The notes under the pieces are model-generated. The model made no database searches, had not been told where the DNA came from, and saw nothing but the letters and a program-made list of their open reading frames with translations. The translations under genes and the position numbers were made by a program. Shown piece by piece: positions 1 to 9,285 of a stretch of DNA of 64,000 nucleotides; position 1 is the first letter of the stretch; every line of letters begins with the position of its first letter. Source of the DNA: Daejeonella lutea. Lineage in GTDB: Bacteria > Bacteroidota > Bacteroidia > Sphingobacteriales > Sphingobacteriaceae. The stretch lies in NCBI RefSeq assembly GCF_900168015.1, contig NZ_FUYR01000001.1, positions 1,734,943 to 1,798,942 of the forward strand, given 5' to 3'.

Positions 1-746
1 CCCTGATTTTGGTCCTCTACAGGGAAGGCCTTTCAGGATATTTCCTGGTAATTGAAGGTCTGTCAATCTTATTATTTGTTCTTACGGTCCTCTATAATAA
101 ATATCTTGTCATTGTCGGCGTGATGTTGCTCGCGGGGCTTTTAATATATCTTTATCGGAAGAACCGAAATATGATAACCGTCATTGGTGTCGGGCTTGTT
201 TTCTCGGTTGTTTTTGTATTCTCTGTGGACTTCGCTTATAACAGCATATTAAAGCCGCATCAAAAAAATCGTATTGATGTGATTCTAGGAAAAGTTAACG
301 ATCCACGGGGCATAGGTTATAACCTGAACCAGTCCAAGATCGCTATTGGATCAGGCGGATTGTGGGGAAAAGGATATCTACAGGGAACGCAAACGAAATA
401 CAATTTCGTGCCGGAACAAAGTACCGATTTTATTTTTTGCACAGTTGGCGAAGAGTGGGGATTTGCAGGATGCTTTGTAGTAATTGGCCTTTATCTCTTC
501 CTGCTGCTGAGGATTGTTATAATCGCGGAAAGGCAGCGTTCTTCATTCTCCAGGATCTATGGATACGGGGTAGCATCTATCCTTTTCTTCCACTTCTTTA
601 TCAATATAGGTATGACCATTGGTCTGATCCCCGTAATTGGTATTCCCCTGCCATTTCTAAGCTACGGGGGTTCATCGCTATGGAGCTTTACGATATTGCT
701 ATTTATTCTGCTTAAGCTGGATTCAAACAGAATGGGAATTATTTAG
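1..746 (+). CDS. rodA: RodA peptidoglycan polymerase, 3' part (partial)
   Basis: This is the C-terminal part of a SEDS-family glycosyltransferase, the membrane polymerase that elongates lateral-wall peptidoglycan with a class B PBP. The frame is open from base 3, so the gene starts upstream of the window. Hydrophobic helices alternate with the family motifs GTQTKYNFVPEQSTDF, GEEWGF and IGIPLPFLSYGGSS, which are diagnostic of RodA/FtsW/SpoVE. The FVPEQSTDFIF form and the short C-terminus favour RodA over FtsW. The last 8 bases overlap the convergent gene on the other strand. Family assignment is firm; RodA versus a paralogue is inferred from motif form. Confidence 0.93.
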   Translation, partial: LILVLYREGLSGYFLVIEGLSILLFVLTVLYNKYLVIVGVMLLAGLLIYLYRKNRNMITVIGVGLVFSVVFVFSVDFAYNSILKPHQKNRIDVILGKVNDPRGIGYNLNQSKIAIGSGGLWGKGYLQGTQTKYNFVPEQSTDFIFCTVGEEWGFAGCFVVIGLYLFLLLRIVIIAERQRSSFSRIYGYGVASILFFHFFINIGMTIGLIPVIGIPLPFLSYGGSSLWSFTILLFILLKLDSNRMGII

Positions 747-1680
747 AGAAACGGCGGTTAAGTATCTCGTAAAACTTATCAGCAACATCCTGCTTCGCTC
801 CCCAATTGTTCTTAGAGGCATAATTCTGTTTTAGAAAATTATCAGCAGCTTCAAAGCTGTCGAATCTGTTTAAGAGTTCAATTGCCTCGCTATAAGCCAG
901 GCTATATCCGTTAAAAAGATCCCTAACAAATGACAGCTTATCGTTAAGGCTTATCAGGCTCTTTAGATCCTTAGTCTGACGTAAGTTAAATTGACTCGCA
1001 ATAGTTGCTTGCGAAATATTCCTGGAAAGAAGATCATTGACCGTAGGGACTGCAGGTTCCTCTTTTGGTAGTTCAACCGGAACTGCTATCGTACGCTCAG
1101 ATATAACTACTTCCTTGACATGAATATTTTCTTCAGTTTCCTCATCTTCATCAGCCACCACTTCCTCTATATCATCTTCTGTCTCTTCCTCAAAATCAAT
1201 ATAGTCTTTGTCGTCCTCAACCACAGGTTTTAGCCTTGTCTTTTCGTCAATTACTCTTTTTTCCTCTTCAGTTAGGGGACGGTCAAAAAGAGCATCAGGC
1301 TTTTTCTCCTCAAACTCAAAGGTCATGGGGGGCTCCTTCTCTAACTCAAACTTCCAGTCTGCGACAGGTTCTTCTGCTTCTAGTTTGTATATATCCGGCT
1401 CCTCTACAGGAATTGGTTCGGATTCTGGCTCTTCAGGTTCCTCCACGTTGTTGTTCTCAGCTACGGGAGGATCTGCCGCTTGCTGAATCGGTGTTTTACT
1501 AAGATTTAATTTGACTAATATTGACAAGTGATCAGAAAGGAAATTAGCATTAGCAGAAAACAGCTCCAGTTCTAACTCATTATGATTATCCGGACTTTGG
1601 GAAAGATACTCATACTGTTCATTCAATTCAGCAAGTATGCCACCGACCTTTTTTAAAATTTCCTTTTTATTCATCCTCAT
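739..1680 (-). CDS. Acidic hypothetical protein, conserved-type C-terminus
   Basis: No known domain was recognised in this 313-residue protein. Residues about 65-210 are low-complexity and very rich in Glu, Asp, Pro and Val, probably a disordered linker. A helical N-terminal segment (about 1-60) and a compact helical C-terminal segment of about 90 residues (from FNLRQTKDLKSLISLNDKL onward) flank it. There is no signal peptide or membrane segment, so it is probably cytoplasmic. It may start at Met1 or Met3. It converges on rodA with an 8-base overlap. The architecture of two folded ends joined by an acidic linker suggests a scaffold or adaptor, but that is speculation. Confidence 0.8.
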   Translation of the reverse strand: MRMNKKEILKKVGGILAELNEQYEYLSQSPDNHNELELELFSANANFLSDHLSILVKLNLSKTPIQQAADPPVAENNNVEEPEEPESEPIPVEEPDIYKLEAEEPVADWKFELEKEPPMTFEFEEKKPDALFDRPLTEEEKRVIDEKTRLKPVVEDDKDYIDFEEETEDDIEEVVADEDEETEENIHVKEVVISERTIAVPVELPKEEPAVPTVNDLLSRNISQATIASQFNLRQTKDLKSLISLNDKLSFVRDLFNGYSLAYSEAIELLNRFDSFEAADNFLKQNYASKNNWGAKQDVADKFYEILNRRFSK

Positions 1681-1814
1681 TAAAATATGCTGACCAGATC
1701 ATTTATTTGGTTCTCAGGCATTAAATCGATATTTCAAAGATAATTACAATAACGCATTTTTTCCCATTGAAATTCAGATATTAGAAGTCTTAAACAAACG
1801 GGTGAAAGGATAAG

Positions 1815-2399
1815 ATGTTATTTAGTGAGCACAATTTTAAACGGCGAAAAGAACTTGGAGGAAGTATTGAAATTATTTGCGGATCCATGTTTTCGGGCAA
1901 AACAGAAGAACTAATTAGACGGTTGAGGAGAGCTCAGATTGCCAAACTAAATGTCGAAATTTTTAAGCCCAAGACTGATACACGTTATGATGAAACATCT
2001 GTAGTATCTCACGATCTTAACTCGATTCATTCTACTCCAGTTGAAAGCGCTAACTCCATACTCTTACTCGGTGCGAATACAGAAGTGGTAGGAATTGACG
2101 AAGCTCAATTCTTTGATGATGAATTACCCGACGTATGTAATAAACTGGCAAACAGAGGTATCCGTGTGGTAATTGCCGGACTGGATATGGATTTTCAAGG
2201 AAGACCTTTCGGACCAATGCCAGCATTAATGTCTATTGCTGAACTTGTAACCAAGGTTCATGCTGTGTGCGTTCAATGCGGTGGTCCGGCAACGTATTCC
2301 TACAGAACCGCTGCGAGCGAAGCAAAAATCCTGCTTGGGGAAAAAGAAAGCTATGAGCCAAGATGCCGGATGTGTTATAATTCGAGTTCAGATATATAG
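1815..2399 (+). CDS. tdk: Thymidine kinase (type II)
   Basis: It phosphorylates thymidine to dTMP using ATP in the pyrimidine salvage pathway, in the cytoplasm. The P-loop GSMFSGKT lies near residue 25, the catalytic/Mg region DEAQFF near residue 95, and the lasso-type zinc-binding cysteines CVQC and CRMC in the last third. The 194-residue length is typical of bacterial type II enzymes. The ATG at 1815 is preceded by a purine-rich stretch (ggtgaaagga). It stands alone, about 135 bases from the divergent acidic hypothetical gene. Confidence 0.96.
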   Translation: MLFSEHNFKRRKELGGSIEIICGSMFSGKTEELIRRLRRAQIAKLNVEIFKPKTDTRYDETSVVSHDLNSIHSTPVESANSILLLGANTEVVGIDEAQFFDDELPDVCNKLANRGIRVVIAGLDMDFQGRPFGPMPALMSIAELVTKVHAVCVQCGGPATYSYRTAASEAKILLGEKESYEPRCRMCYNSSSDI

Positions 2400-2584
2400 G
2401 TAATCAGATACATTGACTCTCCTTTTTCAAGGCAACACTTAATTAATGATTCCATTCCTTGAGACCCTATCCAGAATAACATGTACGTCGACAAGAAATA
2501 GAGCAATTCTTTCATTAATTAGAAAGAAAGTATCAAGTATTTATCATTCCGATATTTTTTAATTTTAGAGATAAAATCATCTGA

Positions 2585-3043
2585 ATGAAGAATTTAAATC
2601 AGATTCTAAAAGCTGGCTTACTGGTTGGGACACTCGATATTCTTGCTGCGTGTCTCCAATTCATTTTAAATACCCGCAAGGAGCCTTCGGCAGTATTCAA
2701 ATTTATAGCAAGCGGAGTGTTCGGAGCCAGAGCCTTCAGTGGAGGCTATGTGATGGCGTTTGCAGGCCTTATTTTCCACTACCTCATCGCACTAGCATTT
2801 ACCGTCCTATTCTTTTTCTTATACCCAAAAATGCATTCTTTAATCAAAAACAACGTGTTGATCTTAATGATTTACGGCACTTTCGTGTGGTTAATAATGA
2901 AATTTCTTATCATTCCGCTTTCAAACACCCCCTCTCAGCAATCTACGTATCTCGGCGCAGCAACTTCAGTTACAATCCTTATAATATGCGTAGGAATTCC
3001 ACTTTCAATAATCGCTGAGCGGAAAACCTTTTTAAAGAAGTGA
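2585..3043 (+). CDS. Small integral membrane protein, unknown function
   Basis: This 152-residue protein has four predicted transmembrane segments (about residues 8-28, 55-85, 92-112 and 123-145) and a short basic C-terminus ending KKTFLKK-like. It contains no catalytic motif I recognise. Similar four-helix proteins are common as unannotated genes in Sphingobacteriaceae. Its TGA stop at 3041-3043 abuts the stop codon of the convergent protease gene with no intergenic base, leaving no room for a separate terminator. The preceding 185 bases hold no recognisable feature. Confidence 0.78.
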   Translation: MKNLNQILKAGLLVGTLDILAACLQFILNTRKEPSAVFKFIASGVFGARAFSGGYVMAFAGLIFHYLIALAFTVLFFFLYPKMHSLIKNNVLILMIYGTFVWLIMKFLIIPLSNTPSQQSTYLGAATSVTILIICVGIPLSIIAERKTFLKK

Positions 3044-5848
3044 TTATTTTGCTACGATAAGCTTAAGGGCTTTTTCCTTCGCTTTGAACTTCATTCTGTA
3101 AACGTAAATCCCTGCCTCAAGCCCTGAAGAATCCAAATTTATAGTATAATTACCCTTCGGTAAACTAGAGTTAACAAGTTCACGCACTTGCTGACCGGTG
3201 ATACTATAGAGAATGATCGAAGTCATCCCAGGTTCCGGAATACTAAAATTAATTGTAGTTAATCCAACCGTAGGGTTTGGAGAATTTTGCTCCAGTATAA
3301 AATCATCTTGTGGAATAACAGGTCCAGGCTGTATAACCTCGTTATATTTCTTTTGCGCGGCCAGTGCACTAGCCTGTAAATCCGTCAAATTATCCCCTGC
3401 TAATAAAGCAAAAGCGACTTTTACTGATCCGTTTACCGGTATCGTTAATGGGCCGTAACCACTTACAAACATTACGTCAATTCCATTCGGCGTGTTTTCA
3501 CCCAGTGTAGTCGCCTTTATGCCGCTGGATAAGCTTTCATACTTCTCAGAAATACTTAGTCCGCCCCCACTTTGAGATGGGTCACCAACTATTTGATCAG
3601 ACATCGGGTAATACGAGGGAGCAAATTCAGAGGTAAGCAGCTTGACTCCGGCAAATTTGCCAGTTCCTGTTTTTGGGAACACCATTCCCAGCCGATTTAA
3701 GGGATCAAACCTGGTGACGTCACGACTAGACGGATCGACATCCCAATCCGTCAATATTCCGGCATACAGACCACTTATTGTTGCAGTGCTGGTATTTCGG
3801 ATCTCATACTCAGCAATAGTATATTTATCGTCAGGTGCGGATGCAAATGCCGTCTGTGTATGTTTAACCCCAACATTCACCCGCGATGGATTTGCTGAAT
3901 CCTCGAACTCAGATTGTGCTTTGAAGGCCGACTGACTATCTTCCAATTTACCGACCCGTACCTTTTTTACGAAATGCTCGTCGGTTCCTCCCTTATCATT
4001 CCGGGCATTGTTAGAAACCTTTGTAGGTGAACTGCCAATCATCAGCGAAGCTTCAAACAGCAGCTGCTCATTCATGTATGTAAATCCTAAGCCTTTTGTG
4101 CCCTCGGGGCCGCTGAAACCAATCCTGCCATTACTACTTATGGTCGTTCCAATTTTATTGACACTTATGTTCAAATAATCAAGTGCAACACGGATAGTAA
4201 AACTCTCGGCATCGTTATACCCGCCAGCCGCAGTATAAGTGAGTTTAAAAATCACATCCTCATTATCAGAAACACCCGGCTTTATAAAAACGCGGAATGC
4301 TCCAACCATAGCCTGAGTTTGCAAGGTACCTAAAGAGGAGACATTTACCTGTTCATCAATTACCTGAACGTCGGGATTATCAGAGCTCAGCCGGACAACC
4401 AAACCCGAAACAGGCGATAAAAAATTCTTGAGATCAAAAAATATTCGCAAGGTGTCCCCGGGTGGAATAGAACCGCGGCTCTTATCAATTAACGTTATCT
4501 TTTGATGTCGAACAGAAGGCGGACTTTCCGTCACCGCCCGGAACACATTTAATCTTCCTTTCCCAATCAGACCGACAAAGTTCAAATTTCCCGCATCGAT
4601 ATTGTCGGAAGTCACCCTTATTTGTTCTTTTACCTGACTCATGTCAAAGTTTGGAAACCGGGTTTTGACAAGGGCGGCCGTTCCTGAAACAAGCGGAACT
4701 GAAAATGATGTCCCACGTGCAATTGTATAATTATTCCTGTTCCCAGTCGAAAACGTCTCCCCTGGAGCAGAAATAGAAACGTGTGATCCATAATTTGAAA
4801 AACTGCTCTTTTTGTCGAGGTTATCGACGCTTGTTACCGCCATTACCCCCTGGTAAACTGCTGGGTATTCAGGTTCAATCGACCCCTCATTCCCAGCGGC
4901 GGCAATTACCAGACAACCCTTTGCTATCGCATAATTGATAACATCCTGTCCGTAAGCACCTCCTGCGGGACCACCCCATGAGCAATTGATAATATTAGCA
5001 CCATTGTCGGCGGCATACTTAATTCCTTCATAGCCTCTGTAAATCGCAGTCGCATTATTATCGGCTCCAGCTTTCACAATCAGGAGCCTTGCGTTAAACG
5101 CAACACTGCTTATGCCGATCCCATTGTCTGAAACAGCTGATGCAAGACCGCTAACGCGAACTCCATGATCGGTTGAATCACTTTTAACATCAGGATCGTT
5201 GTCTTCAATCATGGTGGTGTAACTCGCACCCACCAAATCTTTTCCCGGAAGTATGATATTGGGTCTGAGATCTTCATGATCCAGATCTGATCCGGAATCG
5301 ACAATGGCTATGATAATTCCCGACGAATTCCTGATCACATTCCAGGCCAGGTCGGCTTTTATTTGCCTTAAATAATTTTGGGAAGAATTATAAAATTGGT
5401 CAGATGGAATGTATGAAGTATGATAAATGTAGCTTGGTTCGGCATATTCAACAATTGGGTTTTCCAGAATCTCATTGATAACCTTTTCTATAGCATTGCT
5501 CCCGCTGAACCTAAACTCATAAATTCGATCGAGACCAATACTACTAGAGGGATCATAAGTTTGTTGCGGCCAATTTGCTGACTGAACAGTTGCCTTAAAG
5601 AGTTGCTTAACATCCTTCAAATCAGCCGTAGTAATATTAAGAGAATTCGAAGTGAGAGTAGTCGTGGCAGCTCTTATCTGATTGATACTGCTGCCATCTC
5701 TGAATTTGATGATAACCGTATTCGGTAAAAAGTCATTTGCGCCGACGCCATTGGGAAGTTTAAAGGTTCGGGGACTGCTGGTCAAATTACTCTGACCATA
5801 TACTGTTAATCCAAGAAAGCAACAAATTAGCAGTAAAAGTCTCCTCAT
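3044..5848 (-). CDS. Secreted subtilisin-family (S8) protease with T9SS type A sorting domain
   Basis: The chosen ATG at 5848 gives a clean signal peptide (MRRLLLLICCFLGLTVYGQ); an in-frame codon at 5905 would place 19 atypical residues before it. Numbered from this Met, the catalytic triad is Asp184 (IVDSGSD), His228 (DHGVRVSG) and Ser381 (GTSFSVP), with the oxyanion region NCSWGG between. An inhibitor-I9-like prodomain occupies about residues 25-140. The middle holds beta-sandwich domains, and the last 80 residues (from QNSPNP through GIYVYRM) are a type A sorting tail. The protein is expected to cross the outer membrane through the type IX system and be anchored or released there. It probably degrades extracellular protein. 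Confidence 0.93.
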   Translation of the reverse strand: MRRLLLLICCFLGLTVYGQSNLTSSPRTFKLPNGVGANDFLPNTVIIKFRDGSSINQIRAATTTLTSNSLNITTADLKDVKQLFKATVQSANWPQQTYDPSSSIGLDRIYEFRFSGSNAIEKVINEILENPIVEYAEPSYIYHTSYIPSDQFYNSSQNYLRQIKADLAWNVIRNSSGIIIAIVDSGSDLDHEDLRPNIILPGKDLVGASYTTMIEDNDPDVKSDSTDHGVRVSGLASAVSDNGIGISSVAFNARLLIVKAGADNNATAIYRGYEGIKYAADNGANIINCSWGGPAGGAYGQDVINYAIAKGCLVIAAAGNEGSIEPEYPAVYQGVMAVTSVDNLDKKSSFSNYGSHVSISAPGETFSTGNRNNYTIARGTSFSVPLVSGTAALVKTRFPNFDMSQVKEQIRVTSDNIDAGNLNFVGLIGKGRLNVFRAVTESPPSVRHQKITLIDKSRGSIPPGDTLRIFFDLKNFLSPVSGLVVRLSSDNPDVQVIDEQVNVSSLGTLQTQAMVGAFRVFIKPGVSDNEDVIFKLTYTAAGGYNDAESFTIRVALDYLNISVNKIGTTISSNGRIGFSGPEGTKGLGFTYMNEQLLFEASLMIGSSPTKVSNNARNDKGGTDEHFVKKVRVGKLEDSQSAFKAQSEFEDSANPSRVNVGVKHTQTAFASAPDDKYTIAEYEIRNTSTATISGLYAGILTDWDVDPSSRDVTRFDPLNRLGMVFPKTGTGKFAGVKLLTSEFAPSYYPMSDQIVGDPSQSGGGLSISEKYESLSSGIKATTLGENTPNGIDVMFVSGYGPLTIPVNGSVKVAFALLAGDNLTDLQASALAAQKKYNEVIQPGPVIPQDDFILEQNSPNPTVGLTTINFSIPEPGMTSIILYSITGQQVRELVNSSLPKGNYTINLDSSGLEAGIYVYRMKFKAKEKALKLIVAK

Positions 5849-6018
5849 ATAGCAGCGTTTCCCAAAAATAACAAAATCAGGCCATAACTGTATAACGATC
5901 AACACTCTTCGGAGATAAATTGTCTCGCATTTATCAATCCTGCGTTAATGAATAGATATTAATGAAACACTAATTCAGCGGATATCGTATAAAAACCATC
6001 AGCGGAGAAAAACGAAAG

Positions 6019-6468
6019 ATGCTTCTTGAAAAATTAAATACAGTGTTGTGCGTAAATGATAACGAAATCACATTATTCATTCTAAAACGCACCATAAGCA
6101 AAGCAAACTTCGCCGAGCAGATAGTGGAAAAAAAGGACGGTAATGAGGCGTTTAGGTATTGCCAGCAGCTTGTAGATAAAGGTGAATATCTAAATGGCAA
6201 CTATCCGAAAGTTATCTTTCTTGATCTTCAGATGCCGGTCCTGGATGGATGGGAGTTTATGGACCAATTCACCACCCGGATATGGCCTTTCTTCAAAGAA
6301 ACAAAAATTGTTATTACCTCACAGTCTGTAGATCAAAGCGATATACTACGCGCAGAAAAATATCCCTTTGTTATTGATTTTCTTAAGCATCCTATCTCAG
6401 TTAATTACCTTCTACAACTCCATGGAGCACTGATGAAAGAATATAACCTCCACAATTGTCCTGAATAG
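6019..6468 (+). CDS. Single-domain response regulator (CheY-like)
   Basis: This 149-residue receiver domain has no output domain. Phospho-acceptor Asp69 is in VIFLDLQMPVLDGWEF, the conserved Ser/Thr region is ITSQS and the Lys is in FLKHP. The usual acidic pair after beta-1 is Asn13-Asp14 (CVNDNE), so one Mg-binding carboxylate has become an amide. Such receivers in Bacteroidota often relay signals to hybrid kinases or act by protein interaction. No kinase is adjacent, so its partner is unknown. A rho-independent terminator follows at 6483. Confidence 0.92.
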   Translation: MLLEKLNTVLCVNDNEITLFILKRTISKANFAEQIVEKKDGNEAFRYCQQLVDKGEYLNGNYPKVIFLDLQMPVLDGWEFMDQFTTRIWPFFKETKIVITSQSVDQSDILRAEKYPFVIDFLKHPISVNYLLQLHGALMKEYNLHNCPE

Positions 6469-6482
6469 AGAAATTAACAACA

Positions 6483-6512
6483 AACCCCTTAGAGTGATCT
6501 GAGGGGTTTTTT
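6483..6512 (+). terminator. Rho-independent terminator after the response regulator
   Basis: A 7-bp perfect stem (AACCCCT with AGGGGTT) closes a loop of about 12 bases and is followed by a T run on the plus strand. It starts 15 bases after the response-regulator stop codon. It lies just beyond the 3' end of the minus-strand tRNA, so it also separates the two convergent units. Confidence 0.85.
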
Positions 6513-6519
6513 GTTCAAG

Positions 6520-6594
6520 TGGGAAATACTGGGTTCGAACCAGCGACCCCTACCTTGTCGAGGTAGTGCTCTAAACCAGCTGAGCTAATTTCCC
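6520..6594 (-). tRNA. tRNA-Val (anticodon GAC)
   Basis: The 75-nt cloverleaf reads from 6594 down to 6520. The acceptor stem GGGAAAT/ATTTCCC is perfect. The D arm is GCTC/GAGC, the anticodon stem CTACC/GGTAG, the variable loop 5 nt, and the T arm GCTGG/CCAGT with loop TTCGAAC. The discriminator is A and CCA is not encoded. The anticodon loop TCGACAA places GAC at positions 34-36 but has C at position 33, where U is nearly universal. The first ten bases overlap the 3' end of the minus-strand coding sequence, whose TAG stop forms tRNA positions 8-10. Processing from a shared transcript is therefore likely. Confidence 0.9.
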
Positions 6595-9002
6595 TGGCTG
6601 TTATTAACTTCAAATGTTGCTGCAGCGCTTCCCGGCTTACCATCAGCAGTGATTCCTTGAATTACTACTACGTATTTTCCAGACTGGTCAGACGTATAAA
6701 AACTTACTGAGCTTTTCCCGTTCTTGTCAGTCCTGACATTTGGCGACCAATACAACAGTTGCCTCATATCTGGCAAGCGTGATGACCTCTCTACTTCAGT
6801 CTCATATAATGGTGAGAAAAATTCCCGCTGAAGCTGTAAGCCTTCATAATCAATTACCAAATCACGTGGATCCAGTTCGAAACCCTCCAGGTTACCTTTG
6901 AATGATGTAAAATTAACAATACTATTGAATGTTGTGTCTCCAAGAAAAGAATTTTTAGTCGACACTTCAAGTCTTTGGATCTTAGCGGGATCATAGGCCA
7001 TAATTTTGTTGCCTCGATCGAAAATTGGTACTCCGTCCAGGATTATTAAGGGAACAGAGCCTACCGGTCCGGAAGCTGTCTTTTTGTCAACTACCACGTT
7101 AAAATTATTACGTTGTCTGAAAATAACTACCGCAGGAACATACTCTCTCAAAACTTCTTCCGTTGTTTTGAAACGCACAAAATCATCGAGGTTATAAATA
7201 AACTCCGGCTGGCCGTAGAATGAAGTGCTATCGACTGAGGATGCTTTAAAACTTCTAAGCTTGTTTGCAAAATATACGTTCTGAACCTGTGTATTTACAT
7301 GGTGATCCTGTAATAAGGAATACGAAACCCCGGGTACTTTGAATACACCTGCCAAAGTTTGTGGCAGCGCCTCGGAAAATGGATTGCTGATTTCAATCAC
7401 ATAAGAACTGTCCTGCATTAAATTAGTCTGCACCACAGCCTCGCCCGGGCCCTGGAGACCTTTAGTGAAGAACCTGATTTTCCCATTCTCATCACTTCGC
7501 GAAGAATAAATCTGCGTCCTCTTAGATGGAATTGACAAAAATGTCATTATACCAGATGCGGGACGGCCGGTATTGCGATCTTTAATGGTGCCGGTTATAA
7601 TATGCCCATCAAATTCAGGTATATGATTTATCACCGGCTCCTGACCTTTCAATACGTCAGTCCACTGAAATCTACGCCAACCATGCGTTAGCATCAGATT
7701 ATCTAGCGCCTGATCAATTTCAGATCCGCTTTCCCGAAAATAATAGTCCGCTTGTTCTACATTGCCCTTCAGCTCAGAAGAAAGCCATTGATAGTTGAAA
7801 AAATCGGTTCCTGAAGCCGAACTCAGGGAATCCAATTTATATATCGCCACAGACATATCTGCTTCTGCCGGCCTGTTGTTCAGTTGAGCTTCCACGCCGA
7901 TGTTCACCTTATTCCTTTGGCTGTAATCGCGCTTATCTGTCGTAGCCTGAATAGCCAATTGTCTTTTCGGGCGTTTGAAATATAAGCGTTCGGCCACGGG
8001 ACGGAGGTCGGAATTAAAAATAGTGAAATGAGATATCCCCTCATCTAATTTCGCAATATCAACGTTAAATGAAGCTGTCCCGTTTTCAATCACACCAACC
8101 TCCGCGACCTTTGTTTGCTGCCTATTATGTATAAAAAGATAAACTGGCCCACTGTTTTGAACGGAATTGACTTTAACATTTACCTGCCCGGGACCAGCTG
8201 TGATAACTTTGAGATTATAACCCGATGTACGAACAGTTGGGAGTTCAGCAGATACGGTCTGTGAATTGCCTTTTACATATACGATAGCCCGATACTTCTT
8301 GTTTGCAGCCGGCATAAAAGAGAAATTACCAATACCGAACTTTAATGGCTGAAACCTGGCAACCGTATCATTACGCTCATCAATTACCGCTCCACGGAAA
8401 GATTCCCCAAATCCTCCGCTATTTGTAACCCGAAATGCAACTTTATTCTCAACATTTGCTAGAAGGTTTCCTCCTTCCGGGAAAAACTGAACATCATAGC
8501 TCAACGCAGACACAGGTTCCACGCCCCCTGGAGATAAAGAATTTAGTATAGTTATCTTTTTTTCAAAAAACAGGTCGGGACCAAAGTTCATCATCCAGCT
8601 GGTATATGCTCTTAAAACATAGTTTCCTGATTGTAAGGATAAGGGCAAAAAGACCGAACCATTACCTGACCCACCATTTATAGGAATCTTGGTTTGAAGT
8701 ACTGATTTTTTATTAGCATCGAAAAGTTCGAGGTAAGTAACTTTACTGAGAACCGATGGTCTATTTGTTGCGGCATCTGTATTATATGATTTGAACCACA
8801 TTAATTCACCAGCCAGATAAAACTCCCTGTCAGTGTGAATAAATACCTTCTCATAATATGCACCCGATTGATATCTTTCAAATGCCGCTTTGACTTGAGT
8901 AAAGTTCTGCTGAGCCAACGCTGAATTAAGGGAGATCAGCAAAATTACAAAGATTGCCATCGCTCGGAGGCTGTTCATAATCCCTGGAAGTCTAATGTTC
9001 AT
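6585..9002 (-). CDS. Large secreted MG2/plug-like surface protein
   Basis: An exported protein of about 800 residues. Starts are possible at 9059, 9002 and 8978; the signal peptide (MAIFVILLISLNSALAQ) fits the 9002 or 8978 ATG. After it comes an alpha-2-macroglobulin-type MG2 segment (YEKVFIHTDREFYLAGE, GNYVLRAYTSWM) and further beta-sandwich domains. A carboxypeptidase-regulatory-like insert follows (GTIKDRNTGRPASG), then a TonB-plug-like segment (PLIILDGVPIFD) with no barrel after it. It closes with a domain rich in SVSFYTSDQSGKYVVVIQG. Bacteroidota encode many such proteins near TonB receptors; their role is undefined. The stop codon lies inside the tRNA-Val gene. It appears to be co-transcribed with the TonB receptor upstream. 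Confidence 0.85.
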   Translation of the reverse strand: MNIRLPGIMNSLRAMAIFVILLISLNSALAQQNFTQVKAAFERYQSGAYYEKVFIHTDREFYLAGELMWFKSYNTDAATNRPSVLSKVTYLELFDANKKSVLQTKIPINGGSGNGSVFLPLSLQSGNYVLRAYTSWMMNFGPDLFFEKKITILNSLSPGGVEPVSALSYDVQFFPEGGNLLANVENKVAFRVTNSGGFGESFRGAVIDERNDTVARFQPLKFGIGNFSFMPAANKKYRAIVYVKGNSQTVSAELPTVRTSGYNLKVITAGPGQVNVKVNSVQNSGPVYLFIHNRQQTKVAEVGVIENGTASFNVDIAKLDEGISHFTIFNSDLRPVAERLYFKRPKRQLAIQATTDKRDYSQRNKVNIGVEAQLNNRPAEADMSVAIYKLDSLSSASGTDFFNYQWLSSELKGNVEQADYYFRESGSEIDQALDNLMLTHGWRRFQWTDVLKGQEPVINHIPEFDGHIITGTIKDRNTGRPASGIMTFLSIPSKRTQIYSSRSDENGKIRFFTKGLQGPGEAVVQTNLMQDSSYVIEISNPFSEALPQTLAGVFKVPGVSYSLLQDHHVNTQVQNVYFANKLRSFKASSVDSTSFYGQPEFIYNLDDFVRFKTTEEVLREYVPAVVIFRQRNNFNVVVDKKTASGPVGSVPLIILDGVPIFDRGNKIMAYDPAKIQRLEVSTKNSFLGDTTFNSIVNFTSFKGNLEGFELDPRDLVIDYEGLQLQREFFSPLYETEVERSSRLPDMRQLLYWSPNVRTDKNGKSSVSFYTSDQSGKYVVVIQGITADGKPGSAAATFEVNNSQGN

Positions 9003-9052
9003 ATAACTCATTTCATTCGTCACTTCTAATTTTCTGCAATGGCGTTCTGATA

Positions 9053-9283
9053 CTACCAAAACGACGGTTTAGTACTGTTTCCTCTTAACCTGCAATCAAC
9101 GCAAATGGGGTTGGTTAACTGCTGGGTTCGGGAAAGCCGAATGTGGGTACTTCCGTTACCGCTTATAAATCCTTCCACAACAAGATAATTCAGTACTCCT
9201 GTTTCTAAAGAGGGATCGTAAGGCTCCCGGCATCCGGAGAGGACCAAAATGATATAACTTGCTATTTTAAGAGCCCGAACCAC
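9053..9283 (-). pseudogene. DUF4249-family lipoprotein gene with internal deletion
   Basis: The 76 codons begin with a lipoprotein signal (IILVLSGC) and the family start CREPYDP...LVVEGFISGNGSTHIRLSRTQQL, then pass directly to ICVDCRLRGNSTKPSFW. I recognise the latter as the extreme C-terminus of DUF4249 proteins, which are usually 270-400 residues. About 200-300 central residues therefore seem to be missing, in frame. The gene starts 2 bases after the TonB receptor stop, which is the normal position of a DUF4249 partner gene. Its stop precedes the MG2 protein's likely start by about 50 bases. It is probably non-functional, although a short lipoprotein could still be made. Confidence 0.72.
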
Positions 9284-9285
9284 GA

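Noticed and set aside
3213-3458. Long frames opposite the protease, TonB receptor and SusC genes
   Set aside because: They are antisense shadows of genes with clear families and show no domain or start signal of their own.
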